The notes below the pieces were generated by a model. That model was given only the letters and a program-made list of their open reading frames with translations. It was not told the DNA's origin and ran no database searches. Made by a program: the position numbers and the translations under genes. Of a DNA stretch of 64,000 nucleotides, positions 54,561 to 64,000 are shown piece by piece. The DNA comes from Mactra quadrangularis. Taxonomy: Eukaryota; Mollusca; Bivalvia; Venerida; Mactridae. How positions within the stretch are numbered: the first letter of the stretch is position 1; the number at the start of each line of letters is the position of its first letter. Where the stretch lies: assembly GCA_025267735.1 (NCBI GenBank), contig CM046297.1, forward strand, positions 16,332,011 to 16,396,010, read 5' to 3'.

Positions 54561-56062
54561 TGAAATAGTATCACTAACAGTATGAGCTGACATATTTAGG
54601 GATCAAAAGGTCTGGAGTTTGATTTCAATTCCCGCCATTACTTTATACCAGGTTATGAATAACTTATGTAGTCAATTTGTTGGTTAAAAGAGAGCAGATT
54701 TTTGTTAAAGTTTTTCTTAGACTTTTTTGAAGATCATGGATATGTAATTAAGAAAAGCAAGATTTGACTTATTGTTATTTTCGTTTTGAGGTTATTGCAT
54801 TAAATGTATAGGTCACAAATATAGGGCTTTATAGAATTACATTTCATAACTTTTTCCTAATTTATTATTTTTGTTACCTATTGAATCAAATGTAAAGCAC
54901 AGGTAAATATTTTGGTTTGATGATAAAATATTGTTTATGTTGAGTGAATTTCATTAAATACAGAAATACTTGTTCAACAGTCTCACAAGTCATATAATAG
55001 GGCTAAAATCAAAATTGCTGCCATTTACTAACACTTCATAAAACATCCCATAAATTTGTAGCATTTAAGTGCTGTCTTAACTTTTGTCATGTTTTGTAAG
55101 GGAGAAAATCATGATTTGATTTATTTTTCAAGATTTACTGCTGCATGAGTTGTGTCCCTTGAACATAAAAATACAGTATACAAGGGTACCCATAATTACT
55201 GAAGATCTGAATGTCTGTTGAGAATGTCTGTAAATATATAATGTAATTTCAAGAGTGATTTCATTTATATGATCTGCTCAACAATTTAGATAATAGTGGG
55301 ACTATCTTACTCAGTTGTATTTAAAAAATGACCTGCTCAGCTATTTAGAAAATGGTGGGTCTATCCTACTCAGTTGTGAGTTGGTGTTTGTGTAACACTT
55401 CTTAATATGTTGTTTTTTCCACTTGGGTTTTATGTTTTTCAGAACAGGTGTAGGTCATTTTACCCAACCAGTGCACCTAAACTACCTTTCCTGGACCTTA
55501 AGCCATTACCAGTATTCACCTACTCTTACACAAGGTTGGCAGCCATATACCTTATAGAAACTTCGCACATTTTTACAAGGTTACTATTAATGGTTATATT
55601 ATAAAGTTGCATTGTTATGTTATTGCCTTAACCCAGAAACCAGACCTTGCTAGTTGATAATTTTCCTCTTTACTTTATCACATAATAAATTGGGCTAGTT
55701 TATTTTGGTATTTAAGGCAAAGCCTGATCAATATTAGTGATGTACCAATTATCGCCGACGTCGCTGAAATCGGTTAGAAAAAGTTTGAGCGACAATTATT
55801 GATTACAATTTACATGGACGGCGATGTCGCGGAAAATTAGCTAGTACTTAAGGAAGGGTACTGCATGCTGTAATGGCCAATTCTGCAGAAAATAGTATTA
55901 ACAACTTATCTATATCCTTCTGCGGCAATCCATTGACACAAATAAACTTAGACATGTAAAATAAAGTAGTTGTTTTTTCATATAAGTCGATGTGTATTTT
56001 GCAAGGCTATGTAAGTCAATGATGAGAATTTAGCAACATAAATTTTGGCATCCAACCACTTA

Positions 56063-56216
56063 TAATTGCATGGGTGCAAGTTTTCAGGCATATGCCTGAA
56101 GTTCAGGTTTTTCACAACAAATTAGACAATGTTTTGCTATTAAATTATGAAGAAAAATGGTTTAAAATTACAGTTTTCAGGTTTTTCAAAATTTTCATCT
56201 TGCACCCATGTAATTG
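56063..56216. repeat. Short foldback element with 17-bp arms
   Basis: AATTGCATGGGTGCAAG near 56064-56080 pairs with the complement at 56199-56215 (one mismatch); the inner 12 bases CATGGGTGCAAG are perfect. The interior has TCAGGCATATGCCTGA and repeated CAGGTTTTTCA. A miniature foldback element is likely. Confidence 0.7.
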
Positions 56217-56959
56217 GAAAGTCAGTCAGTTCTAGCCGATTGACATCATTATTCATTATTATTTTATTGAATTAAACTATTGTGCACTGGAATAGTCAAG
56301 TATGCTCTCTTTGGACCACTCATGTTTAATTACTGTTCATATGTTATAAAACTGGATTATGTAAATATTTGTACAATGTTTGAAAAATGCTTTTGAGTGC
56401 TTGGATTGGTAGAGTTTATTTTTTGCTGTAAATTAACATGTTTTATTGTAACCATAGTGTTTTATATATTAAGTTTTTTTTTATTTATTTTAGTTTTTAA
56501 TTTTACCATGACGATTAACCAGAGTTTATGGGCTTTCATTTATGTTTCATGCCGTCATTGGTACTTATGTTCATTTTTTTCTGTTCATTTTTTTTTCTGT
56601 TCAAATTTTTCTGTTCATTTTTGTGTGTGCTATTAGTCATATAAGTTGTGTAGGTTTTCTATTTTAAGTTTGCTATACATTGTAATTTTTATAAAAGATA
56701 CAGAACCAAGTGAGTTTTAGATAAAATGAAGCTTCCATGAACTTAGTATGAAATTTTATATTTTTGTTCAAATTTTAATCATGAATAATATTTTTGACAT
56801 TTTTTTGTAGTTTTTTACCAAAATGTTTTATAAATTAGATCTTAAACCTTTCTTAGAATCTAATTACTTTGATTTGTAACTCCAATAGAGGTTTTTCATT
56901 AATCATTTCTGTAAGATTTTCTTTTACTTTTTTGTTTGCAAAAATATTGGTGTGTATAT

Positions 56960-57190
56960 AATTATACACTTTGATCCTAAAGTTTCTTTACACATGTAAT
57001 ATTTTCATATTTTCTCTTATTTTTTATTGAAAAGTTATTGCAGACATGTCATGTCATATTTGATGATTCAAATTTAACTGTATGTAATTTTAGTTGAGAA
57101 ACTTATAACTACATGTAAAGTACCTAAAAGTATACTTCAAGACGTCAAACTTTAATGTGTAAAAAACTTTAGGACCCCAGTGTATGTATA
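56960..57190. mobile_element. MITE family M, copy 2, intact
   Basis: Left end ACACTTTGATCCTAAAGTTT CTTTACACAT and right end GTGTAAAAAACTTTAGGACC CCAGTGTATG form terminal inverted repeats of about 30 bp. It shares internal sequence with 50400-50995 in the opposite orientation. Confidence 0.78.
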
Positions 57191-57439
57191 TTTTATCAAA
57201 GGTCAGCTATAATGGGATTTTCTGTGTTGTCCCCTAGATTGGGTTATACCATAAACCATGTAAGCTATGTCTATGTACCAAGTCTCAATCATTATTTTTA
57301 ATTTTAATACTAGCTTATTTATTATTATTGTTTTTATTATTTTACCCACTCCTATGAAACCCAGTAATTTTAATGTTGCTATGCTATATACTTTTTTTCA
57401 AAACCTCTGATCATACTGTATCAATATGATAACATATTA

Positions 57440-57445
57440 AATAAA
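57440..57445 (+). promoter_or_regulatory. Candidate distal polyadenylation signal AATAAA
   Basis: Canonical hexamer followed within 20-30 bases by a T-rich run. It would extend the 3' UTR just short of the large repeat element that starts near 57905. Confidence 0.3.
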
Positions 57446-57904
57446 CTGAAGATGAAGATTTTTTTTTCTTTTTGACTCTTTAACAAACCACATACATATT
57501 GTCATATGTAATATTTTCATCTTTATAAAACCATTGTTGATATATTCTCTTGTTTTCATTTTGCATTTATGTAATGTTCTATCACTTTACCACTCTATGG
57601 TTATGGAGCTGAAAACTGAAAAATATATTATCTACAAAGGATCCATGATTGTATAAATATGCTAGATTGAAAAAATGTATGACATAAATCAGTTGAAGAT
57701 AATTGATAATATGGGCCCCTAAGGTAATAATTGAATAGCATGCTCCATTTTGGTACTTAAAACCTATATCTTTATTTCTTTAAGCTAGAATGTTCGTCCT
57801 GATTGCTGTGTCGTGTGGGTAGGGGAAAGGGATTTAAGAGTGAAAAATACAAGTTGTTTAAATCATTGAGCAATTTTTAATTTGTATAATACAAGAAAGA
57901 CAAC

Positions 57905-60900
57905 ATTTTTATACCAGTTTTTATACGCCCGTTTTGAAAAAACGGTCGTATTATGTTATGCTGTTGTCCGTCTGTCCGTCTGTCTGTCCGTGGACAATTG
58001 CTTGTCCGGATGATAACTCAAGAAAGGATGAACCTAGGTTCCTCAAATTTTATGTGTTGATAGCCCTTGGGTGGAGGAGGTTCCCTATTGATTTTGAGAC
58101 CCCAGGGTTAAAGGTCAAGGTCACTGGGACTTAAAATAGGTAAAACTTGTCCGGACAATATCTGAACCACCAATGTACCTAAGTTCACCAAATTTAATGT
58201 AAGAGTAGCCCATGTGTCAAAGATGTTCCCTATCGGTTTTGGGGCCCCTGCGTCAAAGGTCAAGGTCACAGTGGCATCATATGGGAAAAAAACTTGTCCT
58301 GACAATAACTTAACAACCAATCTACCTAGGATCACCAAATTTTATGTGAGAGAAGCCCATGTGTCAAGGATGTTCCCAATCGGTTTTGGGGCCCCTGGGT
58401 CAAAGGTCAAGGTCACAGGGACATCAAATTGAAAAACCTTGTCCGGACCATAACTCAACAACGCCTGTACCTAGGTTCACCAAATTTTATGTAAGAGTAG
58501 CCCATGTGTCAAAGATGCGCCCTATAGGTTTATGGGGCCCCAGGTTCAAAGGTCAAGGTCACAGGGGCATTATATGGAAAAACTTTGTCCGGACAATAAA
58601 TGAAACACCAATGTACCTAGGTTCACCAAATTTCATGTGAAAGTAGCCCATGTGTCAAGGATATGCACTATTGATTTTGGGGCCCCTGGGTCAAAGGTCA
58701 AGGTCACAGTGGCATCAAATTGAAAAACATTGTCCGGGTAATAACTCACTAATGACTGTACCTAGGTTCACCAAATTTCATGTGAGAGTAGCCCATGTGT
58801 CAAGGATGTACCTTATCAGTTTTGGGAAAACAGGGTTAAATTTAAATCTTAAACCAGAAGATATCAAATTACCAAGCTGTGACTTCAAATGTTCTATCAA
58901 TATGTTTATAAAGTCAAAATGGCAAACAATGAAACACTTGTCCAGACAATAACTGAACCACCAATGTACCTAGGTTCTCCAAATTTTATGTGAGGGTAGC
59001 CCTTGGGTAAAGGTTATGCCCTATTGGTTTTGGGGCTCCTGGGTCAAAGGTCAAGGTCACAGGGGCATCATATTGAAAAACCTTGTTTGGACAATAACTC
59101 ATCAACGACTGTACCTAAGTTCACAAAATTTTATGTGAATGTAGCCCTTGTGTCAAGGATGTTCCCAATAGGTTTCTGGGCCCCTGGGTCAAAGGTCAAG
59201 GTCACAAAGACATCATATGGAAAAACCTTGTCCAGACAATAACTGAACCACCAATGTACCTAGGTTAACTAAATTTTATGTGAGAGTAGCCCATGTGTCA
59301 AAGTTATGCCCTATTGGTTTTGGGGCCCCTGGGTCAAAGGTCAAGGTCACAGGGGCATCATATTGAAAAACATTGCCCGTGTAGTAAATCAACAATGACT
59401 GCACCTGAGTTCACCAAATTTCATGTGAGAGTAGCCCATGTGTCAAGGATGTGTCTTATCAGTTTTAGGGAAACAGGATCAAGTTTAAACCTTCAACCAG
59501 AAGATATCAAATTACCAAGCAGTGACTTCAAATGTTCTATCAATATGTTAATAAAGTCAAAATGGCAAACAATGAAACACTTGTCCAGACAATTACTGAA
59601 CCACCAATGTACCTAGGTTCATCAAATTCTATGTCAGGGTAGCCCTTGTGTCAAGGATATGCCCTATTGGTTTTGGGGCTCCTGGGTCAAAGGTCAAGGT
59701 CACAGGGGCATCATATTGAAAAACCTTGTTTGGACAATTACTCATCAACGACTGTACCTAGGTTCACAAAATTTTATGTGAATGCAGCCCTTGTGTCAAG
59801 GATGTTCCCAATAGGTTTTTGGGCCCCAGACCCAAAGGTCAAGGTCACAGAGGCATCATATGGAAAAACCTTGTCCAGACAATAACTGAACAACCAATGT
59901 ACCTAGGTTCACTAAATTTTACGTGAGAGTAGCGGAAGTGTCAAGGTTATGCTCTATTGGTTTTGGGGCCCCTGGGTCAAAGGTCAAGGTCACAGGGGCA
60001 TCATATTGAAAAACATTGTCCGGGTAATTACTCAACAATGACTGTACCTAGGTTCACCAAATTTCATGTGAGAGTAGCCCATGTGTCAAGGATGTGCCTT
60101 ATCAGTTTTTGGGAAACAGGGTCAAGTTTAAACCTTCAACCAGAAGATATGTTCTATCAATATGTTAATAAAGTCAAAATGGCAAACAATGAAACACTTG
60201 TCCAGACAATAACTGAACAACCAATGTACCTAGGTTCACTAAATTTTATGTGAGAGTAGCCCATGTGTCATGGTTATGTCCTATCGGTTTGGGGCCCCTG
60301 GGTCAAAGGTCAAGGTCACAGGGGCATCATATTGAAAAACATTGTCCGTGTAGTAAATCAACAATGACTGCACCTAAGTTCACCAAATTTCATGTGAGAG
60401 TAGCCCATGTGTCAAGAATGTTCCCTATTGGTTTTGGGGCCCCTAGGTCAAGTTTAAACCATCATCCAGAAGATATCAAATTACCAAGCAGTGACTTCAA
60501 ATGTTCAATCAATATGTTAACAAAGTCAAAATGGCAAACCATGGAAATAATGCTATATTTAATAAGTAACATGAATTTAGTTCACCAAATTTTATGTGAG
60601 GGTAGCCCATGTGTCAAGGATGTTCCAAATTGGTTTTGGGTCAAAACTGGGTCAAAGATTGAGGTCACAGGGGCATCATGTGGACAATCCTTGTCCAGAC
60701 AATAACTTAATATGTAATGTGTTGATAGCTATTTGGTATTGGATGTTCTCTTTTGATTTGGAGACCCCAGGGTCAAAAGTCAAGGTCACAGGGACTTAAT
60801 TCATATTGAAACATTTTCGGGACAGTAACTCAATAATGATTGTACCTACATTGTAGGTTTTCCAAATTTTATTTAAGGGGAGCCTTAATGTCTAGCATAT

Positions 60901-61290
60901 GCCCCTTTGGTTTTAGGTCCCTGGGTTAAAGGTCAAAGTCACAAGAAAAATCTTGAGGAAAAACCTTGTCCAACAACCAACTTTACCTAAGATCACCAAA
61001 TTTTTATTTATCAATACTCTTTGGGTCAAGGGCGAGAACTTTTGGTTCTGAGGCCCCAGGGTCAAGATCACTGGAAGTTTGTATGGGAAAACTTTGTGTC
61101 GGTGATAACTCAACCATGGCTGTACCTAGGTTCTCAAAATCTTTGCTTTGGATAGCCCTCCAGTTAAGGATGGGACCTATTCTGAGATCCCAGGGTCATT
61201 GGTCAAGGTCACAGGGACTTCATATGAGATAGAACACAGCATGGACTGCACACGGGCGTATAATGCCCCGCCCAGCGGAGCTCTTGTTGT
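57905..61290. mobile_element. 3.3-kb satellite-bearing element with terminal inverted repeats
   Basis: Left border around TTTTTATACGCCCGTTTTGA, right border around CACGGGCGTATAATGCCCCG; the 11-bp TTATACGCCCG is exactly inverted between them. The interior is about 22 tandem units of about 145 bp (TTGTCCGGACAATAACT... GGTCAAAGGTCAAGGTCACA). Some units carry an extra segment (ACCAGAAGATATCAAATTAC), giving a larger period of 643 bp. No transposase. The many 60-150 codon ORFs inside are repeat by-products. Confidence 0.85.
57923..57951. repeat. Terminal hairpin of the satellite element
   Basis: TACGCCCGTTTT and AAAACGGTCGTA fold back on each other around GAA, with one non-Watson-Crick position. 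It lies at the left end next to the inverted-repeat terminus. Confidence 0.7.
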
Positions 61291-61473
61291 TTTAGATTTG
61301 CTATTACCAAATCACAGTGATTATGAATCTCGGTTTCTTTTTCCTGTCTGATATATAAATTATTGTTAATAAATTTTAGATAATTCCACATAATCTTAAT
61401 TAATGATCAATTTTAAGAACCATCTTATTTAAATTAATAAATTTGTTTTATTATGAACTACTGTGTCATATTG

Positions 61474-61613
61474 GACGAGTTGCCTAAACATTTCACTATG
61501 TATCGCTTTTTGCCCTGGTACCCTTGTTACAACAAAGGGAATAAGTGTGTGACATCATATTGAGGGTACCAGGACACAAAGGGATACATAGTGATATGCT
61601 TAGGCAACTCGCC
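61474..61613. repeat. Foldback element with 50-bp arms
   Basis: Arm 61474-61523 (GACGAGTTGCCTAAACATTT... CCCTGGTACCC) pairs with 61564-61613 (GGGTACCAGGACACAAAGGG ... GCAACTCGCC) at about 42 of 50 positions. The 40-nt loop contains GTGTGACATCATATTGAG. It lies 180 bp after the satellite element. Confidence 0.85.
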
Positions 61614-63044
61614 CATCGTTTTGATGTTAAGATAACTTTTATTTTGTTACCAAGGAAACCAGGGTTGTTGTTTTTTTATTAATCTCTAATGGTCCCAAGA
61701 TTTTACAATAAAATCCATCAATGTTGTTTGTATATTTATTATCTATGTTCAAAAATTTCTGTTTATATGCATTTATATGTATGAGTTAAAATTAATCATG
61801 TTTAGTACAGAAATGTGACATTATATTTTATGTAGGTTTTAATCCATTTGTGTAAATTATTTTTATTGAGATAATATGCATTTATAAGTTTCTGCTAATG
61901 AAAGAAAATCTTTGTTTTTGAAACTTAGTGTTATTTTTATGAGTTTTCTTTGTATTCATCTTAACATAAAAAACGTTTTGAGTATTGAAATGAAATGAAA
62001 TGAAAATTACCCCTTTACTAATTGTGACATGGGCGAAAATTCAACATTTTTCAAATAAAACTATTTTTAAAATGCTTTGATTTCATAACCAAGATAATTT
62101 TATGAAAACCAGTGGAAAAACACCAATTTCAAGGCCTGTGGTGGGCATTTTGAAGGGGGTACTGACACGTAAAATGTGGGATTGAACAGTTGATGGTTCA
62201 ACTTATTTTTGCTCGGTCCACTGGTCAAATTCAGAGACTGAAAAATTATTTTAATCTTGTACTTTATAACTTGAGTAGAATTCCATGCTTTCATTCCATT
62301 TGTTCTGGAAGAAAACCATAATATACCTAATTAAGAATTTAATTTATGGGTTTTTCCTTCTGTGCACAGGCAGTACAAACCAAGTTTTCTATTCTTTATT
62401 GCTGAAAAGCATGAAATATGGATTAAATCCTTTTTGGAAAACCCTAAATATTTTAATTGTGGACATATGTATATTAATGGACAAAACCTTATTTTTTTCT
62501 GTTTTACTGATGTTCTTATTTTACTTCTATGCACAAGTTTATATTCAATGTTCAAGTCTTTATTTTTTATTTACACCTATGCTATTTTTCATTTTTTATC
62601 GTTACTTTCATTTTATTCAGCTACAATTTGTCAATTTTTTTAAGATATTGTTTCATAAAAATGAGTTTTTAATTCATTATGTTGGTGACTTTAAACAAAT
62701 TAATACATCAACCCCGCTGATTTAAATACTACCATACTTATATTACATGTTGTCTTGAATATGTGTCATTTAACTTTCGTGAGCATTTATTTTAATGGTT
62801 GAAAAGGGGCTGGCCCCTATATTTTATTATTAACTACAACAGGGCATGTTTATTTATCTCCCTGAACTTTGAACTTTGTATATCCAAGGTTATGTATATA
62901 ATCATATCAAGGTCACATGTTTCAAAAATCAGAAAGTCTATTGAAAGTATGCCATTCTAGACATAAAATATCAACTTATGTTTCTCATTTTATATAAACA
63001 TTACATTATATACCTGATAACTTGAACAAAATAATTACCAATTA

Positions 63045-63404
63045 GGGACTTTAGTCAGTTATCTTTCCCTGATAAAATCTGAAGCAATCCAATTGGTAAG
63101 TAGGTCCTTACAGTTGGAATCCTCGGATTTTATCATTGAATTCCTATGTAAGGGTAACAAAATATTTCATCTAATATGTTTCTTGTTCATGAAGATATTA
63201 ACAGAAGTGATAGAATTTAGATAGTTCTTCAACTTAAAAATAATTAGATTGAATTTCAAACAAATTAAATGATAAACAAAAAAGTTTTTTAAGATTAATT
63301 TTGACAAATTAACATTGAAAATTAAGGATAAAATCCGAGTAATCCAACTGATTGGACCTACCTATTTGAAGAGTATACAAGGGGAAATAACTGAATAAGG
63401 TCCC
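63045..63404. mobile_element. MITE with long inverted repeats and TTA target duplication
   Basis: Left GGGACTTTAGTCAGTTATCT TTCCC against the complement of the right end, GGGACCTTATTCAGTTATTT CCCC. A second inverted block (GGAATCCTCGGATTTTATC and GATAAAATCCGAGTAATCC) extends the arms to about 90 bp. Flanked by TTA on both sides, the target duplication typical of PIF/Harbinger elements. 360 bp, no transposase. Confidence 0.85.
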
Positions 63405-64000
63405 TTATTCAAAATGTCTCTTCTCTAAGTATTGTTTTTTGTACTTTTTTGTAATTTTAAAACATAAAAATGTTTCATGTATTTAATATTTTTGGCATCT
63501 GATGCTGTGCCTATATAAATATGTATGTCATAAAATTTGTGTATTAACACTCTTTTATTTGAATATAGATTTTATTTACAATCTATGTCTTCAAAATACT
63601 TGTGTTAATATTTTTGTTGCACTAAATGTTATGGACCTAATGGTACAATTTGGCCATGTGTTGGATGGATTCTCTTTGAAAAAAATTAAGGGTTCATTTT
63701 TTTGTATTTAAGTACATAGTTTGTGCTAGATTTAAATAAAATATTTTTTTGTCAAATCCAATAAGAAATTCAAGACTTACGATGCTTTGAGAAGTAATTT
63801 TCTGTATTTCTAGTTCAGTAAAGTTCTGCTTCTAAACCCATTAAAGTCTATGGTCTTAACAGTAGACTAGTCTGAAAAAGGGACTTTTTTATCAATTTCT
63901 GCATTAGGGGCCTGTATTATCTGGAGTCTTACTACTCATTTTAGGTGTAAACCATTCTATATTGTATTGTTAAATCATTGTAAGATTTTCAATAATATGA

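Larger units (their letters stand above)
54561..57904. other. Downstream flank or long 3' UTR with element fragments
   Basis: A SINE B fragment (minus) is at 55438-55565 (complement of ACTACCTTTCCTGGACCTTA, CAGTATTCACCTACTC). 55736-56260 starts TAGTGATGTACCAATTATCG and may be a relative of the 8660 element. No ORF of interest. Confidence 0.5.
61291..64000. other. Non-coding AT-rich flank with two foldback elements
   Basis: No gene recognised; the longest ORF (62285-62725, Phe/Leu-rich) has no domain and follows base composition. The two inverted-repeat elements are listed separately. Confidence 0.5.

Noticed and set aside
57934..61391. Series of ORFs (60-151 codons) with SRMFPIGFGAPGSKVKV-like repeats
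   Set aside because: They follow the 145-bp satellite unit, change frame from unit to unit and have no flanking gene structure.
62285..62725. 146-codon Phe/Leu-rich ORF as a membrane protein gene
   Set aside because: AT-rich composition alone yields such hydrophobic ORFs; no domain, splice signals or codon pattern support it.

Overview
This is a eukaryotic, AT-rich, intron-rich and repeat-rich genomic window, most likely from a bivalve mollusc. The evidence for that is the gene structure (short exons, GT..AG introns, one protein over about 47 kb), several families of tRNA-derived SINEs, foldback/MITE-type elements, and a long GGTCAAGGTCAC-rich satellite element of a kind I associate with bivalve genomes. 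The phylum is an inference from repeat style. The kinase identification does not depend on it. No prokaryotic features, rRNA genes or intact tRNA genes were seen.

One protein-coding gene is supported: a PFTAIRE cyclin-dependent kinase (CDK14/CDK15 orthologue) on the plus strand. I could join 16 exons from 6865 to the stop codon at 53892-53894. Every junction has GT..AG ends and agreeing phase, giving 505 uninterrupted residues. The first coding exon lies 5' of 6865 and was not identified. Exons 1-4 encode a basic, serine-rich N-terminal region. Exons 5-15 encode a complete kinase domain: G-loop GEGSYATV, Lys198, PFTAIRE, HRDLKPQN, DFG, activation loop with Ser323, and WYRPP. Exon 16 encodes a short C-terminal tail.

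Layout. 1-6864: upstream sequence or first intron, with a 1.2-kb minisatellite and a 200-bp direct duplication. 6937-27071: a 20-kb intron full of SINEs, small hairpins and a 45-bp tandem amplification of a SINE B-box region. 27072-29068: two N-terminal exons, each preceded by a tandem array. 29069-38266: an intron with the best-preserved SINEs, some with target-site duplications. 38267-53894: the compact exon cluster, with minisatellites and MITEs close to splice sites and a decayed duplicate of the GVGCIF exon. 53895-57904: 3' UTR and flank. 57905-61290: a 3.3-kb tandem-repeat element with short terminal inverted repeats. 61291-64000: non-coding flank with two foldback elements.

The best candidates for something new are the duplicated exon remnant at 48817-48934, the recurrent tandem arrays and mobile elements at exon borders, the SINE B-box amplification at 22993-23405, arrays carrying repeated nuclear-receptor-type half-sites (28.4 kb and 58-61 kb), and a nested MITE whose empty site can be read from a paralogous element in the same window. 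All similarities were judged by eye, with no alignment or database search.
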